Under the pieces are notes generated by a model. It ran no database searches. It saw only the letters and a program-made list of their open reading frames with translations, and was not told the origin of the DNA. Position numbers and translations under genes: made by a program. Positions 8,438-17,098 of a DNA stretch of 64,000 bases are shown one piece after another (positions within the stretch are counted from its first letter, which is position 1; each line of letters opens with the position of its first letter). This stretch comes from Vondammii sp040505895 (GTDB lineage Bacteria > Pseudomonadota > Gammaproteobacteria > Chromatiales > Chromatiaceae): positions 44,185 through 108,184 of the forward strand of contig JBEVXU010000017.1 in the NCBI GenBank assembly GCA_040505895.1, given 5' to 3'.

Positions 8438-10084
8438 ATGGCTAGATTGAGTTTCGCAAACGCAGCACAGAGTGTGTTGAACTGGGTGACTGGGCTGGTG
8501 CGCCACCTGGCGCTCTCGGGCCTCTTTGCCTGCCTGTTTATCCTGCCGGAGCACCTCTATCCCTTGATCAATGAGGGGTATCAGGCGGCATTCAATCACA
8601 AGGTTTTCTGGGGCATCTATCTGATGACCTTTTTCGCCCTCGCCTCCCGGCGACTGATGGTGATCAAGGGGTTGGCGATCTTTTTTGCCATGCTGCAACT
8701 GGGGCAGTTTCTCCATTTCGGCTACTTCGGTACCCTAATCTCTCCCCATGCTGTGGTGCTATTGTTCACCGATATGGGTGAAATCGTTGAGTCACTGCTG
8801 GGATTGATCTCTTTGGTGATTGGGCCGTTACTGATTGTTGGTCCGGTGCTTTTTTCGGCCTACTGGCTATCTGCCAAGACAGACGGTTATCGCCAGCGCA
8901 TTCCTCTCTCGTCATCGGTGCTGATCCTGCTGTTGGCAATCCTGCCAGTCAAGGCGTACACCTCGTCGGGTTCCCAGACTTTTTACCCTAACCCACGACA
9001 TTACTCGATCAAGAACACTTACTATGCCATCTCCTATTTTCTTGCCAAGGATCTGCCGAAGCGTATGAGTGGGGTGAAGGCAAAGGAGTTCCTGCCCTAC
9101 CAGTTGCGGGAGCTGCCGTTTAACGGCCCGATGAATATCGTTGTGGTGATGGGTGAGAGCCTGACGCCGTCGCATATGAGCCTGTTCGGTTATGAACGTG
9201 ATACAACGCCCTATCTGAAGAGTCTATCCAGTGATTCCAATCTGGTTTATAAGGATGGCATCGCCGGTGGTGTCAATACCAAAGTGGCGGTACAGACCTT
9301 CTTCAACATGAAGCGCGAGCCGGAGAACGTTAACCATCTATTCCGCCATGAGGCCAACCTTTTTGCCATGGCCAAGCGGCGCGGCATGACGACCCACTAT
9401 CTGTCGGCGCAGACCGCTAATCTTGCGACCTATATCGGTGACAGTGATATCGATCACTTTATGTCGAAAGAGGATATTGAATCCGAGGTGGCAGTAAAGT
9501 TTGATGAGGTGCTACCGGAAAAACTGGCCGGGGTTGATCTGTCTCGGCCCAATTTTATCGTCCTGCATCAGCGTGGCTCCCATAGTCCCTACTGGAAGTT
9601 CCATCCCGACAGCTACGATAAGTATCCGGAAGATGTGGATGATGTGCATCAGCAGCGGGTCAACAGCTATGATAACTCAGTGCTCTTTACTGACCATGTG
9701 AATGAGCAGATCATTAAAGTACTGAAGCAAAATAGCTCAATACCGACCTATCTGTTCATCACCTCCGACCATGCAGATCTCCTGGGAGAGGGGGGCAAGT
9801 ATGGCCACTCTATGCTGGAGCCTCTGGTGGCTAGAGTGCCTATGATCTATTACTCGATCAACGGTGACGATAGAATGACTCAGACGTTTGCCGCCCTTGA
9901 GAAGCCGACGCATTATGAGCTGGGGGAGTTTCTTGCAGGGCTGATGGGCTTTGAAGTGATCAATCCCAATGCCGAGGTGGGCGTCTACTATATCAACGGC
10001 ATCGATATCGACGGGAGCGCCGGTCATGTGCGGGTGGAGAAACAGGCCGGCGGTGAAGTGGATATGGCGGTGGTCAGATACTGA
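8438..10084 (+). CDS. Inner-membrane sulfatase-fold transferase (phosphoethanolamine/phosphoglycerol transferase-like)
   Basis: The 548-residue protein has an N-terminal block of about five hydrophobic helices (residues ~25-180) and a periplasmic alkaline-phosphatase-superfamily domain. The domain starts MNIVVVMGESLTPSHMSLFGY, with the nucleophilic Thr near residue 238. Later come HQRGSHSPY and the metal-binding SDHADLLGEGG near 444. This is the layout of EptA/OpgE-type enzymes, which move phosphoethanolamine or phosphoglycerol onto lipid A, LPS core or glucans. The target is not readable from sequence. The start codon has only a weak GGA ribosome site. Confidence 0.8.
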   Translation: MARLSFANAAQSVLNWVTGLVRHLALSGLFACLFILPEHLYPLINEGYQAAFNHKVFWGIYLMTFFALASRRLMVIKGLAIFFAMLQLGQFLHFGYFGTLISPHAVVLLFTDMGEIVESLLGLISLVIGPLLIVGPVLFSAYWLSAKTDGYRQRIPLSSSVLILLLAILPVKAYTSSGSQTFYPNPRHYSIKNTYYAISYFLAKDLPKRMSGVKAKEFLPYQLRELPFNGPMNIVVVMGESLTPSHMSLFGYERDTTPYLKSLSSDSNLVYKDGIAGGVNTKVAVQTFFNMKREPENVNHLFRHEANLFAMAKRRGMTTHYLSAQTANLATYIGDSDIDHFMSKEDIESEVAVKFDEVLPEKLAGVDLSRPNFIVLHQRGSHSPYWKFHPDSYDKYPEDVDDVHQQRVNSYDNSVLFTDHVNEQIIKVLKQNSSIPTYLFITSDHADLLGEGGKYGHSMLEPLVARVPMIYYSINGDDRMTQTFAALEKPTHYELGEFLAGLMGFEVINPNAEVGVYYINGIDIDGSAGHVRVEKQAGGEVDMAVVRY

Positions 10085-10101
10085 GTTTAGAATTACTGAT
10101 T

Positions 10102-10251
10102 AATGGCTGTGCACAATAATCAGGGAACCGGGTGTAGGAGCGAACTTGTTCGCGAAGAACATGCCCCGGAGCCCGATCGCGAATAAATTCGCTCCTACAG
10201 ATGCACTTTTTTCTATGAAGATAGTGCTTCAGGACTACTGTGCATAGCCAC
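10102..10251. mobile_element. MITE-like element with 9-bp target duplication and REP-like core
   Basis: The 9-bp sequence TTACTGATT occurs at 10093-10101 and again at 10252-10260, exactly flanking a 150-bp segment. The ends are imperfect inverted repeats: TGGCTGTGCACAATAATC on the left and the complement of TGGCTATGCACAGTAGTC on the right. Inside, TGTAGGAGCGAA (10133-10144) faces its exact inverted copy at 10188-10199. Both copies continue into a TTCGCGA block, so the core is a REP-like pair. There is no open frame of note, so it is non-autonomous. Confidence 0.75.
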
Positions 10252-10354
10252 TTACTGATTTTATTAGCACTGAGTGCCTGCTGGTAAGCATGGTGCTCAA
10301 CGATATGCTAAATAGTTACTTTTCAATAAGACAAAGAGTTACTGGAGATGGAAA

Positions 10355-11278
10355 ATGTCATCATTCGCGGATAGAGACGGGTGGATCTGGCTGGATGGCG
10401 AGATGGTGCCCTGGCGTGAGGCCAAGGTGCATGTGCTCACTCATACCCTTCACTACGGAATGGGGGTATTTGAGGGGGTGCGCGCCTATAAAACTGATAA
10501 GGGTGCCGCCATTTTCCGGCTGCAGGATCACACTGAGCGTCTGTTTCAGTCCGCTCATATTCTAGGTATGAAGATTCCCTATGATGCGAAGACGTTGAAC
10601 CAGGCTCAGATTGAGGCGGTTAGAGTCAATAATCTTGATTCCGCCTACCTTCGGCCGATGTGTTTTCTTGGCTCCGAGGGCATGGGGTTGCGCGCCGATA
10701 ACCTCAAAGTGCATACCATGATCGCCGCCTGGGAGTGGGGAGCCTACCTGGGTGAGGATAACCTGAAAAACGGTATCCGCGTCCGTGTCTCCTCGTTTAC
10801 CCGCCACCATGTCAATATCACTATGTGCCGGGCGAAGGCCAACGGCAACTACATGAACTCCATGCTGGCGCTGAAAGAGGCGCTGGATGACGGTTATGAT
10901 GAGGCTTTGTTGCTCGACTCTCAGGGGTTTGTGATGGAGGGCTCCGGCGAGAATGTCTTTATCGTTAGGAACGGTGTTATCTATACCCCTGATCTCTCAT
11001 CGGCACTGGACGGTATCACCCGTCGCACTCTCTTTGTGTTGGCGGAGGAGTTGGGTATTCCGGTGGTGGAGAAGCGTATTACCCGGGATGAGGTCTATAT
11101 TGCCGACGAAGCATTCTTCACCGGCTCCGCGGCCGAAGTGACGCCAATTCGTGAAGTGGATAACCGCCCTATAGGTAGTGGTGGTCGAGGCCCAATCACT
11201 GAACGATTGCAGGGACTCTACTTTGATCAGGTCGAGGGGCGGCGGGATGAGAATTCCGAGTGGCTTACCTACGTGTAA
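10355..11278 (+). CDS. ilvE: Branched-chain amino acid aminotransferase
   Basis: The 307-residue PLP fold-type IV enzyme moves the amino group between glutamate and the keto acids of Leu, Ile and Val. Family landmarks are LHYGMGVFEGVRAY near residue 33, the lysine region AKANGNYMNSMLALKEA near 160, and the signature EGSGENVFIV. DGITRRT and FFTGSAAEVTPI follow. The start has a GGAG ribosome site. It leads a short cluster with a zinc-finger protein and an ELM1-family protein. Confidence 0.95.
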   Translation: MSSFADRDGWIWLDGEMVPWREAKVHVLTHTLHYGMGVFEGVRAYKTDKGAAIFRLQDHTERLFQSAHILGMKIPYDAKTLNQAQIEAVRVNNLDSAYLRPMCFLGSEGMGLRADNLKVHTMIAAWEWGAYLGEDNLKNGIRVRVSSFTRHHVNITMCRAKANGNYMNSMLALKEALDDGYDEALLLDSQGFVMEGSGENVFIVRNGVIYTPDLSSALDGITRRTLFVLAEELGIPVVEKRITRDEVYIADEAFFTGSAAEVTPIREVDNRPIGSGGRGPITERLQGLYFDQVEGRRDENSEWLTYV

Positions 11279-11336
11279 CTATTGATGTGACTTCAGCTCT
11301 TGGTCCCGTATCGAGAGCTTACTGAGGTAGAAAATA

Positions 11337-11528
11337 ATGAATGAAACAACAAAACCAGCTGCAGCAGGGAGCATCATCAAGGTGAGCCGTTCCTCGTTGC
11401 CACTCTGCTGTCCCGGTGCTCAAGCTGAGGGTAGCGCCGAGATGCATCCCCGGGTCTTCCTGGCGATCAAAAAGAGCGGACGGGCGGAGTGTCCCTATTG
11501 TGGCGCCCGCTATGAGTTAGAAGGTTGA
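11337..11528 (+). CDS. Small CHCC zinc-finger protein
   Basis: The 63-residue protein has the C-terminal zf-CHCC arrangement: cysteines in LPLCCPG, a histidine in MHPRVFL, and CPYCGARYEL. The domain is related to the zinc site of the complex I accessory subunit NDUFS6, but the bacterial protein has no firm function that I know. GAGGTAG precedes the ATG. It follows ilvE by 58 bases and ends 12 bases before the ELM1-family gene, so it is probably in the same transcript. Confidence 0.85.
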   Translation: MNETTKPAAAGSIIKVSRSSLPLCCPGAQAEGSAEMHPRVFLAIKKSGRAECPYCGARYELEG

Positions 11529-11540
11529 TCTGATCAGAAG

Positions 11541-12470
11541 GTGAAAGCAGCGGCAGAGGCGAACCAGTGTGTCATCTGGCGGCTGCTAGATGGTAAACCG
11601 GGACATGAGAACCAGACCCTGGGCCTCTGTCGGGCACTGGAGTCGCTGCTGCCTGTAAAACAGCTGGATATTGCCATCAGCTCAAGATGGTCGCATCTGC
11701 TTGATTGGGTGTTGGGCCGGTTTCCCTCCGGTGCAGCTCTTCCTCGGCCGGATCTGATTATTGGTGCCGGACACGCCACCCATCTTGCCCTGCTGGCGGC
11801 CCGCCGTTGTTACGGTGGCCGTGCCCTGGTACTGATGAAGCCCAGCCTACCGGTGCGACTGTTTGATCTCTGTATTGTCCCTGAGCATGACGACATAGCA
11901 GGGAAAAACCTGTTTCAGATTAAAGGGGTGCTTAATACTATTCAGGCGTCACCTTCGACCGGGGGCGAGCAAACCCTACTCTTGATTGGTGGCCTATCAG
12001 CACACTATGGCTGGAGTGATGAAGAGACGCTTGGACAGATCCTCGCCATTGTAGATCGCGCACCCCAGTGGCAATTTACGTTGACAACATCCAGGCGTAC
12101 TCCAGACTCATTTCTTACTACATTGGAGAAGGTGAACCGATCGAATCTGGTCCTGGTGCCATGGCGGGATACGGAGCCAGGTTGGGTCACCCGACAGTTG
12201 GCCGTAAGTGGGGAGGTGTGGGTGACTGAGGATTCGGTCTCCATGGTTTATGAGGCGCTGACGTCAGGGAGTGCGGTGGGATTGCTGCAGCTACCGGAGG
12301 TGCGGCCGGGTCGAGTTACCCGCGGCATAACGCAGTTGCAGGAAGAGGGTCGGCTCACCTCGTTTATCCAGTGGCAACGAAGTGGCTCGTTGAAACCTCA
12401 GGCGAGCTCCTTTAACGAAGCGCGGCGCTGTGCCGAGTGGATCTACGGACGATGGCTGAAAAGCGACTGA
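11541..12470 (+). CDS. ELM1/GtrOC1-family putative nucleoside-diphosphate-sugar epimerase/glycosyltransferase
   Basis: The 309-residue protein opens with WRLLDGKPGHENQTLGL, the hallmark of the mitochondrial-fission ELM1 family, then has LIIGAGHATHLALL and VLMKPSLP. The C-terminal half has GT-B-like features such as TEDSVSMVYEAL. Bacterial members occur beside LPS genes, but their reaction is not established. Start is GTG 11541, since no better in-frame start precedes the conserved N-terminus. It overlaps the following GT4 gene by 19 bases, which implies coupled translation and a shared role in surface glycans. Confidence 0.75.
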   Translation: MKAAAEANQCVIWRLLDGKPGHENQTLGLCRALESLLPVKQLDIAISSRWSHLLDWVLGRFPSGAALPRPDLIIGAGHATHLALLAARRCYGGRALVLMKPSLPVRLFDLCIVPEHDDIAGKNLFQIKGVLNTIQASPSTGGEQTLLLIGGLSAHYGWSDEETLGQILAIVDRAPQWQFTLTTSRRTPDSFLTTLEKVNRSNLVLVPWRDTEPGWVTRQLAVSGEVWVTEDSVSMVYEALTSGSAVGLLQLPEVRPGRVTRGITQLQEEGRLTSFIQWQRSGSLKPQASSFNEARRCAEWIYGRWLKSD

Positions 12471-13576
12471 CAGTTCTACAGGTGTTGCCGGCCCTGGAGG
12501 GTGGCGGCGTAGAAAAGGGTACCCTGGAGGTGGCCGCTGAGCTGGTACGCCTCGGCCATCGCTCTCTGGTTATGTCGGCAGGTGGTCGGCTGGTTAAGAC
12601 GCTGGAGTCACAGGGCAGCAGGCACTACAGTTGGAACATCGGTAGTAAATCGCTCTGGACGTTGCGCCATATCTGGCCGTTGCGCAGGTTTCTCCTTGAG
12701 CAGCAGGTGGATATTCTCCATGTCCGCTCCCGTGCACCGGCCTGGGTTGTCTGGTTGGCGTGGCGTGGCATGAATCCAAACCAGCGGCCACGACTGGTCA
12801 CTACGCTGCACGGCCTTCACTCGGTTTCTGCCTACAGTGCAGTGATGACTCGGGGTGAGCGGGTGATTGCAGTATCGGATACCGTCAGGCGCTATATCGA
12901 GGAGAGCTACCCGCAGACCGATCTCTCCTCCGTGAAGGTGGTTTATCGTGGTGTCGATTCTGAGGAGTTTCCTCGCGGCTTCGAGCCATCTCATGAGTGG
13001 CTGGCAGAGTGGCACGGGCAGTTTCCTCAACTACAAGGGCGGTTTGTAGTTGCTCTGCCGGGGCGTATGACCCGTTTGAAAGGGCATCATGACTTTCTTG
13101 AAGTGGTGGATATCCTGAAATGCCAAGGGTTGGCGGTGACCGGTCTGATTGTCGGTGGTGAGGATCCACGGCGGCTAGCCTATGCCAAAGAGATTCATCG
13201 GGCGGTGGCTCAACGGGAGCTTGAAGAAGATATTGTCTTTACCGGGCACCGTGCGGATGTGCGTGAGATATTCAGTCGTTGCGATGCGGTGATGTCTCTC
13301 TCCACCAAGCCGGAATCCTTCGGCCGTACCACTCTGGAGGCGCTGTCGCTGGGGGTGCCGGTGGTGGGTTATGATCACGGTGGTGTCGGCGAGGTGATGG
13401 AGACACTCTATCCGTTTGGTAAGGTGGGGCTTGGAAATATGGCTGCAGCGGCGGAAAAGTTGATGGTGATCGCCAGGGGGGAGGCGCCTGAACCGGCGGA
13501 GAACAGCCGTTACCTGAAATCGCGGATGCTGGAGGATACGTTGGCGCTCTACCTGCGGCTGGCGGGGGAGCGGTAA
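12452..13576 (+). CDS. Glycosyltransferase family 4
   Basis: The 374-residue GT-B enzyme begins RLTVLQVLPALEGGGVE, the acceptor-side loop of GT4. It has VDILHVRSRAPAW and ALPGRMTRLKGHHDFLE near the hinge. The donor-side motif is KPESFGRTTLEALSLGVPVVGYDHGG, with the conserved E-x7-E type pair. It would move a sugar from a nucleotide donor to an LPS-core or glycan acceptor at the inner membrane. ATG 12452 fits the family better than GTG 12437. The donor sugar cannot be told. Confidence 0.85.
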   Translation: MAEKRLTVLQVLPALEGGGVEKGTLEVAAELVRLGHRSLVMSAGGRLVKTLESQGSRHYSWNIGSKSLWTLRHIWPLRRFLLEQQVDILHVRSRAPAWVVWLAWRGMNPNQRPRLVTTLHGLHSVSAYSAVMTRGERVIAVSDTVRRYIEESYPQTDLSSVKVVYRGVDSEEFPRGFEPSHEWLAEWHGQFPQLQGRFVVALPGRMTRLKGHHDFLEVVDILKCQGLAVTGLIVGGEDPRRLAYAKEIHRAVAQRELEEDIVFTGHRADVREIFSRCDAVMSLSTKPESFGRTTLEALSLGVPVVGYDHGGVGEVMETLYPFGKVGLGNMAAAAEKLMVIARGEAPEPAENSRYLKSRMLEDTLALYLRLAGER

Positions 13577-13591
13577 TGGGTGGGCTCTATT

Positions 13592-13832
13592 ATCCTAGAA
13601 TCCTCAGTTGGACAGGGTGGAGAGTGCACTTGCGGTGGTGCAGTACAAGGCACAACGACGAGGAATAGTTGTTCTATTCCAAGGAGTTGTAACGCCGTAA
13701 TGCATCGCCGCAAGTGTGCTATCCGCCCTGCAGCGTAATTCACCCGGAGAGTGAAATAGGCAATCGCAGTCAATGCAATTAAAATCAATGTCTTGCCCGT
13801 AGAGTGGAGCGGTCAACTGAGGATTCTAGGAT
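13592..13832. mobile_element. MITE-like element with 19-bp terminal inverted repeats and a long internal hairpin
   Basis: ATCCTAGAATCCTCAGTTG (13592-13610) recurs as a perfect inverted copy at 13814-13832. Allowing two mismatches the arms reach 24 bp (13587-13610 and 13814-13837). Between them, 13615-13727 folds on itself: GGAATAG/CTATTCC (13662-13680) caps a roughly 50-bp imperfect stem whose outer part pairs GCACTTGCGG with CCGCAAGTGTGC. No transposase is present. The right arm runs into the start codon of the next gene. I could not identify a clear target duplication. Confidence 0.7.
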
Positions 13833-13833
13833 T

Positions 13834-14613
13834 ATGGATAAGTTGCCGCTTTCGGTCTTTATTATTGCCAAAAATGAGGCGCGCTGTATTGGTGATGTGA
13901 TCGATAGCGTTCGCGAGTTGGCCGATGAGGTGATCGTTGTCGACTCAGGCTCCAGTGATGACACCTGTGACATCGCCGAGGCACGGGGTGCCCGGGTGCT
14001 GTTTAACGAGTGGCCGGGCTATGGACAGCAGAAACGCTTTGCCGAGGAGCAGTGCCGTAACCGCTGGCTGCTCAATATCGATGCTGACGAGGTGTTGAGT
14101 ACCGAGCTGCAGCAGGAGATCCACTCACTCTTTGCCACAGGAGAGCCTTCCCTGCCGATGTACCGTATCAAGGTGACTACTGTCTATGCCTTTCACCGCC
14201 GGCCACGGTTCTTGAGTGAGTATAATAGTGTGATCCGTCTCTATGACAGCGAGGTGGCGCGCTTCCCCGATCACCCGACCTGGGATGCGATCACCCCCGA
14301 GCGGGAGAGTGATGTGGGGCAGCTGCAGGCACTCTGTCTGCACTACTCTTCTCCCAATGTTGGTCACTATGTGGACAAGTTCAACCGCTACACCAGCCTG
14401 CAGGCGGATGAGCAGCGGCTGAAGCCTTACTGGATATTGGTGCTACGGCTGCTGTTCGCTTTTCCCTTCGATTTTCTCAAGGCCTACCTCTTCAAACGGC
14501 ATATCACCGGTGGACTCTATGGTTTTGTATTGGCTATGAGTCACGCCTATTCGCGCTTTCTCAAGAGTGCGAAGATGCTGGAGAAGCATTTACAAAAAAG
14601 AGTTGAGAAGTAG
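13834..14613 (+). CDS. Glycosyltransferase family 2, WaaE/KdtX-like
   Basis: The 259-residue GT-A enzyme starts LPLSVFIIAKNEARCIGDVI, then DEVIVVDSGSSDDT. The FNEWPGYGQQKRFAEEQ segment and the donor-binding DADEV are characteristic of the WaaE (KdtX) LPS-core glucosyltransferase family. The C-terminus has a membrane-associating hydrophobic stretch (LLFAFPFDFLKAYLF). It probably adds a hexose to heptose in the inner core. ATG 13834 lies 1 base after the terminal repeat of a MITE-like element. The only plausible ribosome site (GAGGA, 13819-13823) is inside that repeat. Confidence 0.85.
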   Translation: MDKLPLSVFIIAKNEARCIGDVIDSVRELADEVIVVDSGSSDDTCDIAEARGARVLFNEWPGYGQQKRFAEEQCRNRWLLNIDADEVLSTELQQEIHSLFATGEPSLPMYRIKVTTVYAFHRRPRFLSEYNSVIRLYDSEVARFPDHPTWDAITPERESDVGQLQALCLHYSSPNVGHYVDKFNRYTSLQADEQRLKPYWILVLRLLFAFPFDFLKAYLFKRHITGGLYGFVLAMSHAYSRFLKSAKMLEKHLQKRVEK

Positions 14614-14861
14614 TGTTTTATCAGGAGAGGAAAAGTGGACCGCATAGCGCGCAGAGGAGATGGAGAGAACCCAGTGTTTTACTAATCCGTCCTGGATATG
14701 TACTGAGATCAAAAGTTCGTAGGTTGGTGCTGAGCTTGAGTCGCCCAATACATGGTTCGTAATTATATGTACAGGCTCTTCTTCACGTCTCCTTCGCGAC
14801 CTCTCGGTAAGTTGCACCTGCATCCATACGGTTGTACGTCTCGCTTTTTAGATTATAGATT

Positions 14862-15989
14862 ATGAATCTGTATAAGAAGTACTTTGCCAAGATACGCCAG
14901 CCCATTTCCGATCGAGAGATTGCTCAGAATCAGCTCTCTGAAGACGAGCAGGTGGCTCGTATTCAGCAGCACTTGGCCGAGCGGCGGCAGCGAGGCGAAG
15001 TAGGCGCACTGCCGGAGAGGCCTCGGGTCTTTGTTGCGGTAACGAACAGCAATTGGGAGCAGGCAGGGCTGGTGGATTCCTGGCGTGGTATCGCTGATGT
15101 GATTCACTACGATTGGAGTGAGCAGTTTGATCAGAATGCTACGGACTGGTTTTCTGGTGGTCGTGATGCATTTGGTGAGGCGCTGTTTCGGCAGGTTGAA
15201 GAGGCCCACCGACAGACACCTCTGGATATCTTCTTCTCCTATCTCTCTGGTCGCTGGGTATCGCGGCAGGTGATCGATAGGATCGGCAGGCTGGGTATCG
15301 TTACGGTCAATTATGATTTTGATGACAGCCGCAAGTTCTGGAATTCAAAAAAACATGGGATCTATACCGGCAGTGCGGAGATTGCCCCCATTTTCGATCT
15401 CTGTGTCTCGGCTCAGAGCAGCGGTAATGTAGGCAAGTATGTTGCGATAGGTGCAAATCCTCTGTTTCTACCCAGTGGTGGCAATGCGGCTGTCTTTGCT
15501 TCTCTTGAGCCTGAAATAGTACGCAGTGTGCCGGTAAGCTTTATCGGTCAGAAATATGGTGGGCGGGGGGAGTGGATCGCATCGCTTGAGGCAGCCGGTA
15601 TTACGGTGGAAAAGCGCGGTATGAACTGGCTAGGTGGGCCTTTGAGCATGGATGAGATGTTGATCCTCTATAGTCGCTCACTACTGACCATCGGCTTCGG
15701 TTTTATCGGCAATACCCAACAGGTGGGGATGAAAGGGCGGGATTTTGAGGTGCCGATGACCGGCTGTGCCTACCTCACCACTTACAGTGATGAGTTGGCG
15801 CACTACTTTGTCCCCGGGGAGGAGATTCTCTTCTACCGCAACAAGAAGGAATTGCAGGAGATCGCCCGCTATTATGTGGAGCATCCTGGGGAGGCTGTGG
15901 CTATTGGCTTGGCTGGCAGAGCCAAGGCGCTGAGCCGACACACTTGGGAGCAACGTTGGGCACACCTGCTGGGGGTGGTAAGGGGTTGA
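14862..15989 (+). CDS. CgeB-like glycosyltransferase
   Basis: The 375-residue protein resembles the CgeB/glycosyl-transferase 1_2 group. A Rossmann-like N-terminal half contains VFVAVTNSNWEQAGLVDSW, DIFFSYLSGRWVSRQV and VTVNYDFDD. The C-terminal half contains SFIGQKYGGRGEW, RDFEVPMTGCAYLT, HYFVPGEEILFYRNKKEL and the closing RHTWEQRW. These last motifs are the usual donor domain and tail of the group. It sits between core and GDP-fucose genes, so a glycan-assembly role is likely. Substrate is unknown. The 248 bases before it hold only a weak GTAGGTTGG-type repeat remnant near 14718-14752. Confidence 0.7.
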   Translation: MNLYKKYFAKIRQPISDREIAQNQLSEDEQVARIQQHLAERRQRGEVGALPERPRVFVAVTNSNWEQAGLVDSWRGIADVIHYDWSEQFDQNATDWFSGGRDAFGEALFRQVEEAHRQTPLDIFFSYLSGRWVSRQVIDRIGRLGIVTVNYDFDDSRKFWNSKKHGIYTGSAEIAPIFDLCVSAQSSGNVGKYVAIGANPLFLPSGGNAAVFASLEPEIVRSVPVSFIGQKYGGRGEWIASLEAAGITVEKRGMNWLGGPLSMDEMLILYSRSLLTIGFGFIGNTQQVGMKGRDFEVPMTGCAYLTTYSDELAHYFVPGEEILFYRNKKELQEIARYYVEHPGEAVAIGLAGRAKALSRHTWEQRWAHLLGVVRG

Positions 15990-16080
15990 TTCTGTATCTA
16001 AGAGGAGGTTTGTCGTTTCGATCAGCGTCACGATACCAACACTCCCATTAATTTAAAGTGTAGACCCCGTTGTGTTTGAT

Positions 16081-17037
16081 TTACGGCTCCTGGCTAAGGT
16101 ACCACTCATATGTGGCTTGCAGCCCATCCTCAAGGGAGATGGAGTATCGCCACCCAAGAGTTGATAGCCGGGATACATCCATCAATTTTCGCGGTGCACC
16201 GTCTGGTTTTCTCGTATCAAAGATTAGCTCCCCTTCGAAACCAACTACACGCTTCACGGTCTCTGCCACTTCACGAATGGTGCAGTCCACCCCTGAGCCT
16301 ACATTAATATGCGAAAGCATCGGCTGGGTATTAGCCCGGTAAATTGCCTCATCCAACTCCAGAACATAAATAGATGCTGCTGCCATGTCGTCCACATGCA
16401 GGAACTCCCGCATGGGGGTACCACTCCCCCAGACAACAACATCGGCATCACTACGGAGTTTTGCCTCATGAAAACGACGCATCAATGCAGGAATTACGTG
16501 TGAGTTCTTGGGGTGGAAGTTATCCCCCTGGCCATAGAGGTTTGTCGGCATCACCGAGCGAAAATCCGTTCCATACTGGCGATTGTAGGATTCACACAGC
16601 TTAATGCCGGCAATCTTCGCCAAGGCATAAGGCTCATTTGTCGGTTCAAGCAGATCGGTAAGTAGAGCCTCTTCACGCATGGGCTGTTCAACCGCTCTGG
16701 GATAGATGCAGGAGCTCCCCAAAAATAATAGACGCTTCGCCTTGTTGTGGTATGCAGCATCAATGATATTGGCTTCGATCATCAGGTTTTGATAGATAAA
16801 CTCTGCCGGGTAGGTATTGTTGGCATGAATTCCCCCCACCTTGGCGGCGGCAAGAAATACATACTCGGGCTCTTCTGTCTCAAAAAAGTGCCTAACCTGA
16901 GATTGGTCCACTAGGTCCAGTTCACTATGGGTGCGTGTCAACAGGTTTGAAAATCCCGCCGTCTTTAACTGGCGAACAATGGCCGACCCCACCAATCCAC
17001 GATGACCAGCTACATAGATCTTGTCATTTTTATTCAT
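16081..17037 (-). CDS. fcl: GDP-L-fucose synthase
   Basis: The 318-residue extended SDR has GHRGLVGSAIVRQL at the N-terminus (NADP binding). It has LFLGSSCIYPR with the catalytic Ser, and YALAKIAGIKLCESYNRQYG with Tyr and Lys. It also has the family-specific MPTNLYGQGDNFHP. It epimerises and reduces GDP-4-keto-6-deoxymannose to GDP-L-fucose. It follows gmd on the same strand with 61 bases between, making a two-gene GDP-fucose operon. A GT11-like fucosyltransferase at 48.1 kb could use the product. Confidence 0.96.
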   Translation of the reverse strand: MNKNDKIYVAGHRGLVGSAIVRQLKTAGFSNLLTRTHSELDLVDQSQVRHFFETEEPEYVFLAAAKVGGIHANNTYPAEFIYQNLMIEANIIDAAYHNKAKRLLFLGSSCIYPRAVEQPMREEALLTDLLEPTNEPYALAKIAGIKLCESYNRQYGTDFRSVMPTNLYGQGDNFHPKNSHVIPALMRRFHEAKLRSDADVVVWGSGTPMREFLHVDDMAAASIYVLELDEAIYRANTQPMLSHINVGSGVDCTIREVAETVKRVVGFEGELIFDTRKPDGAPRKLMDVSRLSTLGWRYSISLEDGLQATYEWYLSQEP

Positions 17038-17098
17038 AGTGGTCGTTGGTTACACATCGTAAGTAGATACCTGATGACTATCGATTCCCGATTCAAAA

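Noticed and set aside
14718..14752. GTAGGTTGGTGCTGAGC...GCCCAATACAT as a dispersed repeat
   Set aside because: It recalls a widespread GTAGGTTGGG-type intergenic repeat, but is too degraded here to call from one copy.
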